Assembly: GCA_009763385.1 (NCBI GenBank)
Contig: CM019824.1
Location: 178,602,725-178,666,724 of the forward strand
Direction: 5' to 3'
DNA: 64,000 bases
From: Coix lacryma-jobi var. lacryma-jobi
Lineage: Eukaryota; Streptophyta; Magnoliopsida; Poales; Poaceae
Shown: positions 1 through 10,883 of the stretch, one piece after another
Layout of the letters: each line of letters opens with the position of its first letter
Position numbering within the stretch: position 1 is the first letter of the stretch
Notes under the pieces: model-generated
The model's database searches: none
The model's input: only the letters and a program-made list of their open reading frames with translations
Told to the model about the DNA's origin: nothing
Program-made: the position numbers and the translations under genes

Positions 1-250
1 ACGTTATTACCCCTCCTCCCTGTGTGGAGCCAGGGAATCTTTTCTGTACCCTTTTGTAATTGATCCCATGCCCCTTGGTATTCCCTATAAATACCAAGGG
101 GCGAACAGTGTAAAGGGACGACGATTTTTGGGAATAGAGCCGCGTCAACCCTGTCTTTGTTTCCTCAACCTTCGCTGTTGCTTCCGACACTTGGTCACCT
201 TCGCCACTCCCCTGTACAAGTGCGGAGGTGGGGCAAGCGTGTTACCAACA
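1..250 (+). repeat. 5' LTR, last 250 bp
   Basis: It aligns without gaps to 11425-11674 of the 3' LTR and ends ACCAACA just before the primer binding site. The missing 541 bp lie before the window. Confidence 0.95.
71..101 (+). promoter_or_regulatory. LTR TATA box inside a perfect inverted repeat
   Basis: TATAAATA lies at 86-93. The 12-bp arms at 71-82 (CCCCTTGGTATT) and 90-101 are exact reverse complements with a 7-nt spacer. The same structure is at 11495-11525 in the 3' LTR. A TATA box at this LTR position is the expected Pol II core promoter. Confidence 0.7.
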
Positions 251-253
251 GTT

Positions 254-271
254 TGGCGCCGACCGTGGGGA
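254..271 (+). other. Primer binding site (TGGCGCCG type)
   Basis: TGGCGCCGACCGTGGGGA starts four bases after the LTR end. The TGGCGCCG core is common in plant Ty3/gypsy elements. I do not assign the tRNA. Confidence 0.75.
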
Positions 272-283
272 CCGGAGTTCGAA

Positions 284-1734
284 ATGGCAGGAAACAAGAG
301 AGCTCCCACAGCAAGGGACCGACGCGTCGCCGGTGAGACAGCGACGGTGGTTCGGCCCGCTGAGGAGATTGTGCAACCCTTGGGGGCAGAGGGTGCCACC
401 CCAGAATCTGAAGTCCCGGGCCCCCAGGCCCGAGTGGTGGCACAGCAGCACCCCCACACTTCTGGAGAAGGAGAGGGGAGAGATGAAGAAGAGTTGGGCC
501 TCGAGGCCCTCGAAAGACTTCAAGCTGAGCTGCAAGAGAAGAAGAGGCGTCTGGATCAGCTTGAGAGGCACAATCGGTTGCGCTCGATCAGGCAAAGGGC
601 AGACGAGGCCAGGGAACAGCTTCGCCGAATGGAGGAATCCCTCGCTGCGGCTGAAGCCGAAGCCGAGGGATGGAATGATGAGGAAATGCCCCCGCTGCAA
701 GAGGGGAATGAGGAGCGGGGTCAAGACAACCTTCGTCGCCATCCACCACCCCCACCACCACCAATTCACCCAGAGCCACATCCTATGAGGCCACCCAACT
801 TTCGCCAACTCTACCCAGATGAGAGAGAGCCTAACCTTCGCAACCAACGAAGACCTCAACAACACCAAATGCCCTATGACCCAAAGTCTCCACTCTCCCA
901 AATGCTCCAAACCCTACCCTGGCCACCGTGCTATAATCCACAAAACCTGCCCCGATACGACGGGCTCTTCGACCCTCGCCAATTCATAATGAGCTATGAA
1001 GCAGCAGTTGCTGCAGCAGGCGGGGATGAATCAACAATGGCAAAGTCTTTTGTCATTATCTTGCGAGACATTGCACAAACCTGGTACAGCAACCTCCGCC
1101 CTGGAACAGTGGATTCCTGGGCCAATCTAAGAGACAGGCTCTCCACAAACTTCAAAGGCATCACACCAGCCCCATGCAACCCCATTGAGTTGTTCAACTG
1201 CAAACAAGAAGAGCGCGAACCACTTCAAGATTACTGGCGGAGGTTCATCCAAATCAGAGCAAGAACCCTGGGAATATCCGACGAGGCTGTCATCCTCGCT
1301 GCAGTCAATGGCCTGCGCCCAGGCCCATGCTCTTCGAAATTTGCCAGGAAGCCGGCAAACACAATCGAGGAATTACACGAGACAATGGAAAGATACTGTA
1401 GAGCAGACATGGACTTCAGAGCAAAGTCCGATGCTCGGAGGTCGTAGCAGAAGCCACAGCCGGGGCCACAACCAAGAGTAAACAACCCTCGCCAAGAACA
1501 AAGCAACATCGGTGTCATCAACAAACCAATACACTATGAGCACCAAGGACGGGGCACTCAACCTCCGAACAACCAAAACCCCCAAGGTTTGCCACCCCCG
1601 CCAGATCAACGGAACCAGCAAAAAGACCCCGCGAAAATGTATTGTCATTTCTGTGGTCTTGGAAAGGGGCACACCACCAAACAATGTGAATGCTTTGCGA
1701 AGGGAAAAGAGTTCCAGGAGTCCAAAAGAGCCGC
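284..1734 (+). pseudogene. gag of the Tat-like element, interrupted by TAG
   Basis: Gag forms the capsid that packages element RNA in the cytoplasm. The ATG at 284 is the first after the primer binding site that gives the long frame. A charged coiled coil of about 60 residues (from residue ~72) is followed by a proline-rich linker and a retrotransposon gag domain (about residues 205-370). A TAG at 1445-1447 interrupts the frame. The same frame then continues open through a zinc-knuckle-like motif at about 1639-1683 (CHFC, GH, then C, spaced as in Tat Gag proteins) into protease. The stop is followed by CAG, so it may have arisen from CAG by C-to-T. Readthrough is possible, but the plant UAG-CAR-YYA context is not fully matched. 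Confidence 0.85.
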
Positions 1735-2199
1735 TTCGGCAGACACACGAACCATCAACCACACCAGGAAACCAAATTTCCACCCACCAAATCCTCCATA
1801 CCAATATACCCCCATAAACTACGGCCTACCCTCGCAACAAACCATCTACGCTCACCACCCACTCTACAACCAAGCCTCTTATCAGCCAACCACCATCCCA
1901 CAACGCCAAAATCCACCATACACAGTCACATATCCAACAACCCCCCAAACCCAAACCCTAACCACCCAACAAGTCAACAACGCTTTACCGCCACCACCAT
2001 CAATACCCGCTCTACCAGCACCTCAACCTGTCAAACCCGAAACCCAGAGCCAAACGACCATCAACAACCCAACATCAACCTTTGGTGTAATACTAGCTAT
2101 CACCGGAGGTTCAAATGAAGACCATGGCAACAAGCGGCAGAGAAAAGAACATGCCAGACGGGTGCACCATGTAGCCGTCGAAGGTCCACACAAATTTGG

Positions 2200-5100
2200 T
2201 CGTTGGTCCCACATTCCCATAACCTTCGACTCCAGTGATATGAAGTTGAGAGATTACCCTCATACCGACGCCATGGTGATCGAGACCAATCTAGCAGGGT
2301 GGACTGTCACTAAAATTCTGGTCGACACAGGAAGCTCCACAGACATCCTGTTCGCCTCAACCTTTGACAGCATGAAGCTTGATAGGAACCTACTACAACC
2401 TGCTGACAACCCTTTATATGACTTCGGCGGTCAACAAGTGAGAGCCATCGGGAAAATTTCTTTGCCCGTGACCTTCGGTGACCAGATCAATTGCAGAACC
2501 GAGCATTTAACCTTCGACGTGGTCGACATGTTCTATCCGTACAATGCCATATTTGGCCGAGGGGTAACCAACACATTCAACGCAGTCATCCACCCCGCTT
2601 ACCTCTGCATGAAGCTTCCCGCTCCGAAGGGAGTGGTCGCAGTATATGGAGACCAAGACATTGCAAGGGCAGCCGAGGGAACAGTAGCACCAGGACAACG
2701 TAATGTCCACAACCTGTCGAAACCCCAAGTTACAAACCTCAATGACGAAGGTAAGGTGTGCACTGACAAAATAAAGGTGTCACCCAAGGAAGAAACCAAA
2801 CAAGTACTCTTCGAGGGTAACGCTGAAAGAAAGGTGTTCATCTCAGCCAACCTAGCCTCCCAATCAGAAAGCGACCTCGTCACTTTCCTCAAAGGAAACT
2901 CCGACACCTTCGCTTGGTCCGCGGAGGACTTAAGAGGAGTGGACAGAACCCTGATAGAGCACGGCCTAAATATCAAACTGGGCTACCGCCCGGTCAAACA
3001 AAAGCTTCGCAAAATGTCAGAAGAAAGGAAAGAGGCATCGAAGGCCGAGGTAAAAAGGCTTTTGGACGCAGGCGTCATCCGCCCGGTCAAGTACCCAACA
3101 TGGCTCTCAAACGTGGTACTAGTACAGAAAAAGAACAACAAATGGCGAATGTGCGTAGATTTCACGTGCTTGAACAAGGCTTGCCCGAAGGATGATTTTC
3201 CCCTCCCCAACATAAGCACCTTGGTTGACAGGGCAGCCGGCTGCCAAATGCTATCTCTACTCGACTGCTTTTCGGGGTACCACCAGATTTGGATGAATGA
3301 AGAAGATGAGGAGAAAACAAGTTTCATCACACCCTCGGGAACTTTTTGTTTTCGGAGAATGGCAGAAGGCCTATGAAACGCGGGTTCAACCTTCGCTCGT
3401 ATGACATCCGAGGTCTTCAAAGATGAGCACTCCGTCTCCGCTTATGTTGATGACCTGGTTGTCCAAAGCGAGTTAAAAGAAAACCACATTTCGGACCTGT
3501 CGAGAGTGTTCAGCAACCTCCGGTGCGCTGGATTAAAGCTGAACCCCGAAAAATGTGTTTTCGGGGTAAGTGAAGGAAAACTGCTGGGTTGTATCGTCTC
3601 TGCAAGGGGAATTGAAGCTAACCCCGACAAGATTGATGCTATCATCAACATGGAACCCCCGACAACCAAAAAAGCGGCCCAGCGCTTATCAGTCCGATTA
3701 GCAGCTCTCAGCAGATTCATTTCCAGATCAGCTGAGCGAGGGTTACCCTTCTTCGAAAGCTTGAGAAGCACCGCGCCATTCAATTGGGGACCCCGGCAGC
3801 AGAAAGCTTTCGAAGACTTGAAGAAGTATCTCACCAGCTTGACTGTTTTAACCAGCCCAAGCAAAGGGGACTTGTTACTGCTGTACGTCGCAGCCTCGCC
3901 TCACGCAGCGAGCGCAGTCTTAATCAAAGAGTTGCACGAGAACAACAAAACCAGGCAAGCCCCAATCTACTACGTATCAGAAACCCTCGAAGGGCCTAAA
4001 CGAAATTACTCAGAGCTCGAGAAGATAGCGTACGCAGTGGTCATGGCATCAAGAAAGAGCTGCAAAAGTACTTTCAACATGTCCGAAGGTTAGAGTCCTT
4101 TTTCCTCGGCATATCAGTAAAAGCAATACCAAGGTCAGAAAATAGCGAAGCAGACTGCCTAGCCAAAGCAGCAGCACAACAATTACACCTACCGCCTGAT
4201 GTTTTCCACGAAGTTGCGACCCAACCAGCTTTTGAAACCCTCGAAAAGAACGCCAAGTTGATCAATGCAATCCAGAGCGAGGACTAGAGGGCACCTATCA
4301 TAGCCTACATCAAGGGGCTCCACGAACCAGACTCCAAAGAAGAAGAAAACAGGCTGAAACAAAGAGCACGAGGGTATAAGATTGTGGACAACATTATGTA
4401 CAAAGCCTCAGTAACCTCGCCCTGGCTCAAATGCGTCCCACAGTCCGAAGGAAATGACATTCTTAAGCTTATCCATGAAGGCATCTGTGGATCACACAAC
4501 GGCCCAAGGGCATTAGTCGGAAAAGCCTTCCGGCAAGGTTTCTACTGGCCAACGGCGCTAAAAGATGCAGAAAACATCGTCAAACATTGCGAGGGTTGCC
4601 AATTAACGGCAAAAAGCCAAAACGCCCCAGGGGCTCCTACGACGCTTATATGCCCAACATGGCCTCTGCAAAGGTGGGCAATGGACCTCGTGGGCCCACT
4701 ACCGACAGCTCCAGGAAACCTTCGCTACGCGGTGGTAGCCGTAGAATACTTCACAAAGTGGATTGAAACAAGACCATTGTCTTCCATCACCTCCCTCGCA
4801 GTGAAAAAGTTTTTCTGGCAACAAATAGTTTGTCGGTTCGGCGTCCCCAAACATCTCACCGTCGATAATGGCACCCAATTTGACTGCGAAGTTTTCAAAG
4901 AATTCTGCGCACAAATTGGTACAATCTTATGCTTCGCTTCTGTTCGGCACCCTCAATCCAACGGCTTAGTTGAGAGAGCTATTGCAACAATTTTCCAAGC
5001 CATATCCAAGAAATTGCAAGGCAGGCCTAAGGGAAAATGGGCGGAAGAACTAACCTCGGTCACTTGGTCTCACAACACCTCGGAGTGTAGAGCAACCAAA

Positions 5101-5506
5101 TTCACACCTTTCAAGCTCCTATTTGGGGAAGAGGCTGTGCTACCAGAAGAATTGAAGCACGAATCACCGAGAACAACCCTCGAACCAACAGAAAAAAGCC
5201 AGCTGTTCAACAAAGATTCACTCGAAGAAGCAAGATGCAACGCAGTGCACAACCTTCGCAAGTATCAAGAAAGAAACCAAAAAATGGAGAGATAAAAAGG
5301 TCAGAATCAAAGACTTGCAGAAGGGTGACCTCGTCCTCATCCGGAAACAAAACGTCGGCATGGCGGGGAAGTTCCAGCCAAAGTGGACCGGTCCATACCT
5401 GATATCAGAATGCAATCGCCCTAGCTCTTTCCACCTCTCTGACAGCAAGGGAAACATCCTGCCTCATACCTGGAACATCGACGACCTTCGCAAATACTAC
5501 CCATAG
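2200..5506 (+). pseudogene. pol (protease, RT, RNase H remnant, integrase), decayed
   Basis: Protease has DTGSS with the Asp codon at 2324. RT shows YVDD at 3443-3454. Integrase has an HHCC finger (about 4474-4599) and a D,D35E core with Asp codons at 4684 and 4864 and Glu at 4972. A GPY/F-like C-terminal module ends at 5506. The lesions are: TGA at 3374-3376 in the RT; a junction near 4055-4085 where the first RNase H breaks off and the frame changes, rejoining what looks like the end of a second RNase H; TAG at 4285-4287; and a frame change in an A run near 5280 before the C-terminal module. Tat elements often carry two RNase H domains, so about 1 kb is probably deleted. It is not functional as it stands. 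Confidence 0.9.
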
Positions 5507-5796
5507 CGGAGCCTTAGCGAGCCCTCGCATTATGTAATTCGTTGTTTTTTCCATCCTCTATGAATGTAACAAACAAAAGGAGCTGCACTCTTTTTCCTTA
5601 CGAAGGGGCGTAAGGTTTTTTAACGAGGCAGTATCCAAACCCTTAATACAGGCTAGAACCCCCAAAAAAAAGTAAAATCCCCAAGTTAACACTTTTACTA
5701 GCAAACATCGAAAAAGCACTTCTTTTTCAAAGAGCGCTACAATCGATGAAAACCCACTAAGATTGCTTCGAAAAACAACCTTTTTTCTTTTTCAAA
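5507..5796 (+). other. Pol 3' flank before the repeat arrays
   Basis: I see no gene here. The sequence is AT-rich with A runs and leads into the first tandem array. Confidence 0.6.
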
Positions 5797-6375
5797 GCAA
5801 ACTTCACCTCCACCTAAGATAAGGGGAGGCGCGAAGTCCAAAAAAGTCGAACACCCTCGCAAACACGCCAGGGGCTCGCAAAAAGCAAACTTCACCTCCA
5901 CCAAAGGGGAGGCGCGAAGACAAAAAGTCGAGCACCCTGTCAAAAACGACAGGGGCTCGCAAAAAGCAAACTTCACCTCCACCAAAGGGGATGCGTGAAG
6001 TCAAAAAGCCGAGCACCCTGGCAAAAACGACAGGGGCTCGCAAAAAGCAAACTTCACCTCCACCTAAGATAAGGGGAGGCGCGAAGTCCAAAAAAGTCGA
6101 GCACCCTCATAAACACGACAGGGGCTCGCAAAAAGCAAACTTCACCTCCACCTAAGATAAGGGGAGGCGCGAAGTCCAAAAAAGTCGAGCACCCTGGCAA
6201 AAAACGACAGGGGCTCGCAAAAAGCAAACTTCACCTCCACCTAAGATAAGGGGAGGCGCGAAGTCCAAAAAAGTCGGGCACCCTCGTAAAAACGACAGGG
6301 GCTCGCAAAAAGCAAACTTCACCTCCACCTAGGGGGAGGCGCGAAGCCCAAATAAGTCGAACACCCTCGCAAAAC
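5797..6375. repeat. Tandem repeat A, about seven units of 81-89 bp
   Basis: Units begin with GCAAACTTCACCTCCACC at 5797, 5885, 5966, 6047, 6135, 6224 and 6312. Differences in unit length come mainly from presence or absence of TAAGATAAG. Each unit ends near GGGGCTCGCAAAAA. Reading frames through the array encode only repeated peptides, and I do not treat them as genes. Confidence 0.93.
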
Positions 6376-6780
6376 GCGAGCCTCGCTAAAAGGAAAGGGG
6401 GTGTCGCTGTTTTCTACAAAACATCTCTGTGTAACGAAACGCGAGCCTCGCTAAAAGGAAAGGGGGCGTCGCTGTTTTCTACAAAACATCAGTGTAACGA
6501 AACGCGAGCCTCGCTAAAAGGAAAGGGGCGTCGCTGTTTTCTACAAAACATCTCTGTGTAACGAAACGCGAGCCTCGCTAAAAAGAAAGGGGGCGTCGCT
6601 GTTTTCTACAAAACATTTGTGTAACGAAACGCGAGCCTCGCTAAAAAGAAAGGGGGGCGTCGCTGTTTTTTACTAAAACATCCCATCTCAACGAAACGCG
6701 AGTCTCGCTAAAAAGAAAGGGGGCGTCGCTGTTTTTACTAAAACATCTGTGTAATGAAACGCAAGCCTCGCTATTTCGCT
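6374..6780. repeat. Tandem repeat B, six units of about 64 bp plus a partial
   Basis: Units begin ACGCGAGCCTCGCTAAAA (with variants) at 6374, 6439, 6502, 6566, 6629, 6696 and 6759, a spacing of 63-67 bp. The array abuts repeat A but is unrelated in sequence. Together they fill the gap between pol and the convergent antisense gene. Confidence 0.93.
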
Positions 6781-6952
6781 TTCCGAGCTAAACATTGCAC
6801 ACAACGCAACGCAGTGCCGGACAGCCAGCGAGCCTTGTCAATATCCGATAACGAGTAAGGAAACGTAGCGACATTAAACCAACAATTCAGTGTCCCCGTT
6901 CATTTACAAAACAGCTTCACAACGACAAACAAATCATGGAAAATTACAAAAA

Positions 6953-9900
6953 TTACAAGGAACCTTCGCTCCCCTCAAGTAACATCGAATCACCAGAGCC
7001 CTCGCTACCTTCCTCAAACTCTGGCTCCACCGCAACGATGGGTCCCCACAACAAAGGAGCCGCCGGAACAATTGGCAGCTCCCCAGACCAAACCCTAGCC
7101 CGATACATATATGTACGGCCTACATCACTGCCCTCCGAAGGTTCCTCCTTCGGGACCACTAACGATCCGTCCGAACCTAAATCAAGTTCGGTTCGCCCAA
7201 ACAAGTACTCCAAGGCTGTGTTCTCATCAATATCATCATCAATCCCAACTTGCGAGGATGAAGAAGCACCAAATAAGTAACGGGTGGCCTGCCGGTCAGT
7301 AAAGTCCGCCTCGCGCCAAAAACGGCTCGACCTGCTATTTTTTAAATCGTACCTTCGCACCTTCGACCACCAAAAACGCTCGAAGGTCAGTGAGGGATGT
7401 TTCAGCTTAGCACGAGCCCAAGATTCGCCAATTACAAAAATATCTTGATAGTTTAACATCAGGGGCGTCACATCAAACACTTCTAGCACGGTTCCATCAG
7501 GAACCTGCATTACCATAGAATTAAACAGTATCGTCAAGTCTTTCCACCTACCTCACACACTACAAAATAACTATCTCACCCCAACAATCCCAAAGTTCAC
7601 ACCTGTCCAGTTTTCCCACGCCCATCAGTCACAACTTCGTCATCGACAGCTTCTAAACCTTCACCCATGGCAGCACCCGAGGCTTCAGCAGGCGCTGTCT
7701 CCATCGTCGCCTCTTCTGCAGCAGCTTCGACGGTACTAGCAGGCCTCTCTTCCGCTCCTGTTTTTTCCACGACAGCCTCGCCAGCGCTCGGGACGTCTCC
7801 AATCAAGGCTTCGATTTCGGCAAGCGAAACCCCCGCAGCGCTAGGCTCAGGGAAAGCTTCGGAGCTGCCTCCTGCATCAACTGCGGCCGACGGCGAAGGC
7901 ATTGCTTCTCTCCGAGCCTGCAGACAAAAAAAAGTCAATACTAACTCCTTAAAACATCAAAACAAAACCAAAAAGCTACGCTTCTCCAATAGTACTAACC
8001 TGGCGAGTAGCTTCGGCAGCTTCCTCGAACGCAAGGGCTCGACCTCCACCGGAAATCCAGAACCTACAAAGCAAACGCATCGCACAGTTTCGGACCTCTG
8101 AATCATTGACCTTCATCTGGCGCACCTCTTCAACCGTCGGAAATACATGGTTGGGCTTCTTAACCTTTCGAAGGTGCTCACAGTCCGCCCGTCGAAGGGT
8201 GCCAGCCATGGCCAAGGCTCCGGCATAACAGCCAAAATCGGTCGCGTTCTCGACCAGCGAGCTGAAGACATCAAGCTCATTAGCAAGCCAACCCTCGAAC
8301 GCCTCTGCATTAGTAACAGGCAGCGGCTCCCCAGCAGAACCGCCAACCTCGGTCAAGCAGCAATCGAGTTTATGTTTAATCTTCTCCATACTCATCCGCC
8401 ATGACTTATTCAAATTGTCAACTCGATCCTCGGCAGCCGCCAGAGCCATATCCTTCTCTTTGCCCGCCGCAATCAGATCCGCATTACGCTTCGCCAGCCC
8501 CACCGCCTCTTCTCGGGCCTTGACGGCCCTCTCCGACGCATTCTTCAATTCGATCTCCTTGTTATCCAAGCTTCGGCTGAGCCTGGCATTCTCTCTCTTA
8601 AGCTTGGAGATTTGGCCACTCATGAATTCCATATCAGAGCCAACTTTACGCCTGGCCGCGCGATTCAGGAGCATCAACTCCGCCAATTTCACATCCACGT
8701 CGTCAAATGTATCCCCAACAGGTTGGTCGGCAAGACGAACCTCCGCTTCCGGCACACAAATACGGCCGAAGATACGGCCTAAAAAACGCCTTTCCTCCGG
8801 GCCACACTGCAGGTGACAATCCCGAAGGTCCGGGCTTGTGAACAACTCAGTCGCCGGATCGCAGACACCAAGCTTCTTAGCGAACTCAGGAAGACTCGAC
8901 CGGCTAGCCTCGCCATACGGTCTCTTCCCCGGGTTTCGCTCAGATTCAAGTTCGCCGAAAAATTCGAAACCATCGACCCACAAATGCGAGCCAGCAAACG
9001 AGGGAATCGACCCTCGCGGAGGACTCCTCGGCTCCAAGTCCCGAATTATATTGTCAATACTCCGGTCAGCCGGAGCGCTACCACTGGACGCGACAATCTT
9101 CTTCCCACGGTCGTCTTCAATGCTCACAACCTCATCAGAGCCACCCTCGTTGCTTGAAGTCACACTGTCTTCAACAGACGTGTCCTCTTCCGTCCCCCCT
9201 CCTTTTCTTCCTCTTTCTCCTCCACCTCATCGTCATCAGAGTCACCCCCCGTCGTCCGAGATTTGAATTAAAGCTCTGATCCCCCCAACTCGGGGCACCC
9301 GCCCTGTAACCTTACCGACACCCCGACCGGAAGTAACAATGGCCGAGGGGGAAGAGGTACGACCTGGACCCGAAACAACCGCGACCTTCGTTGCAAGTGT
9401 TTTCGCTCGACCTCCAGCAGCACCACGGCCTCGACCACGGCCTCTCTTCGGCCGAGAAACGATCTCTCTCTCTTCCGAAGCTTTACGCTTCCTCTTCTTC
9501 GGCGCATCGTCGCTCGAAGGAGCTGGCCAGTCTGCATACTGGATCCCAAGCGTGTCAAACAGTCTGTTGACCCGACCTCCGCTACCCACCGAGCTATGGA
9601 TCGCCTTAACCTCTAGCGTGGACAGTTTCCCAACAAGCTCCTCCGTCCACTGCTGAACTCGCTTGTAGACGGCCTCGACCCCATCTTCGAGCAAGGGAAA
9701 CTTCTTAAGAGTTTTCTCCCAAACCTTGTCCAGATCAAGATTCGGCCTCTTCAAACCCCTACCTTCGTACTTGGGGTCACTCTCTACCTTGAACCATGCC
9801 TGCCTCCGGCCGAGAGGCCAAATCTTGGCACAGCAGTACTCCTCCACTAAATCACGTGCACACAAAGAGCGTGCAACGACTCTCAGGCAGTCAACAGCAG

Positions 9901-10534
9901 CGTGAGCCTCGACGCTCATCCTAGCTTCGGCGCTTACATCCCCAAGCAACGGAAGCTCACCGCAAAGCTCGGCGCAATCACTGAGCTTGTAATAAAACCA
10001 AAACTCCTGCCACCCGCTGCTCCATTTGTTCTTCTGCGCCTGCACCGGCAGCTCCGCGCCGGCGCGGTGACAAAAAGTGTACACCGCAAACTGACCAAGA
10101 CTGGCCTTACCTTCGCCGTCCATAAACTTGCGAGGTTGCATATGAACGCGATGAGTGCGAACAAACCCCTCGACATGAGGGACAATCCCCTGAGTTCGGC
10201 AGGCCCAGACATAAACTGACATCTTCGTGAAGCAAGAGGGTGTAAGCTGGTGGAAGCGCAGATTAAACCTTCGCAAAACCGAAGTCACGAAGGAGTCAGC
10301 GGGGAAGCGAAGACCAGCTGAAAAGAACTCCTCAAACACAACAACCTCATCTGCGTCCGGCCTCGGCACTGTCTCCCCAGCGCTGGTCCTCGCCTTGCCT
10401 TCCTCAATCCAACCCCACCTGACATAAGATGCAATCTCAGAGGCACAAACCCGGCTGAGACCGAACTCGAAGGTAATCCCCTCATCCGCGATAGTGGGAG
10501 AAACAGCGCGAGCGGTCTGCTTCAACCTGGCCAT
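6953..10534 (-). CDS. Spliced antisense gene of the Tat-like element, nuclear protein, probably disrupted
   Basis: Exon 1 runs from 10534 to 8000, exon 2 from 7917 to 7603, and exon 3 from 7504 to a stop at 6953. Introns of 82 bp (7918-7999, GTTAGT to TGCAG) and 98 bp (7505-7602, GTGTGA to TGCAG) fall between whole codons and keep the frame. The first ~190 residues resemble the Pfam 'putative gypsy type transposon' domain (PF04195, from memory). Next come a basic nuclear-localisation-like stretch (PKKRKRK) and an RGRGRG tract like an AT-hook, then an acidic region, a coiled coil and acidic C-terminal exons. I chose the ATG at 10534 over the upstream in-frame ATG at 10672 because a minus-strand TATA lies at 10683-10690. 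Exon 1 is broken between 9244 and 9164: a frame change at a run of six G and a second change restoring the frame. This could be a third intron but is more likely damage. The function is unknown. Confidence 0.8.
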
Positions 10535-10682
10535 CTCTCTAGCTCCTGACACTATCGAACAATGAATGCCCGACTCAACCCTCGCACGCAAGCTAAAACA
10601 GACCTTCGCCACAAAGCAAATCGCAACAGCAGGATGGCTATAGCAGAGGAGGGCGCAATCCAAGCTCCTCACCCACCCTTTC

Positions 10683-10690
10683 TATTTATA
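10683..10690 (-). promoter_or_regulatory. TATA box of the antisense gene
   Basis: The minus strand reads TATAAATAGA, about 150 bp upstream of the chosen ATG. It predicts a transcription start near 10655 and a 5' UTR of about 120 bases. Confidence 0.6.
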
Positions 10691-10870
10691 GGTCGGATGG
10701 CGGAGCGCCCCACCCAATAAAACCGGCACAAAAAACGAAACGGACTCCAGTTCAAAACAATACAACAGCCCGGCCCAAAAGCAGCCGCGGGCGTCGCTGC
10801 CGAGGATCCCGTCTCATTTACCGTTGAAAGGCGCTGCTTGGGCCTAAACACTGTTCTTTAGATCCAAGAC

Positions 10871-10883
10871 AACGAGGGGCTAC
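10871..10883 (+). other. Polypurine tract region
   Basis: AACGAGGGGCTAC lies immediately before the 3' LTR start TGTTGGGGG. It is the plus-strand primer site typical of Tat-like elements. Confidence 0.75.

Noticed and set aside
1445..1447. Programmed UAG readthrough between gag and pol
   Set aside because: The downstream context only partly matches the known plant readthrough motif and other stops of the same origin occur nearby, so a nonsense mutation is simpler.
5737..6091. Minus-strand frames with repeated FGGGEVCF peptides
   Set aside because: They are translations of the tandem repeat A; unit lengths are not all multiples of three, so no stable protein repeat is implied.
10505..10534. 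Possible real histone H3 gene start
   Set aside because: Similarity ends after about nine residues and the protein continues as a retrotransposon antisense ORF, so it is at most a tail mimic.
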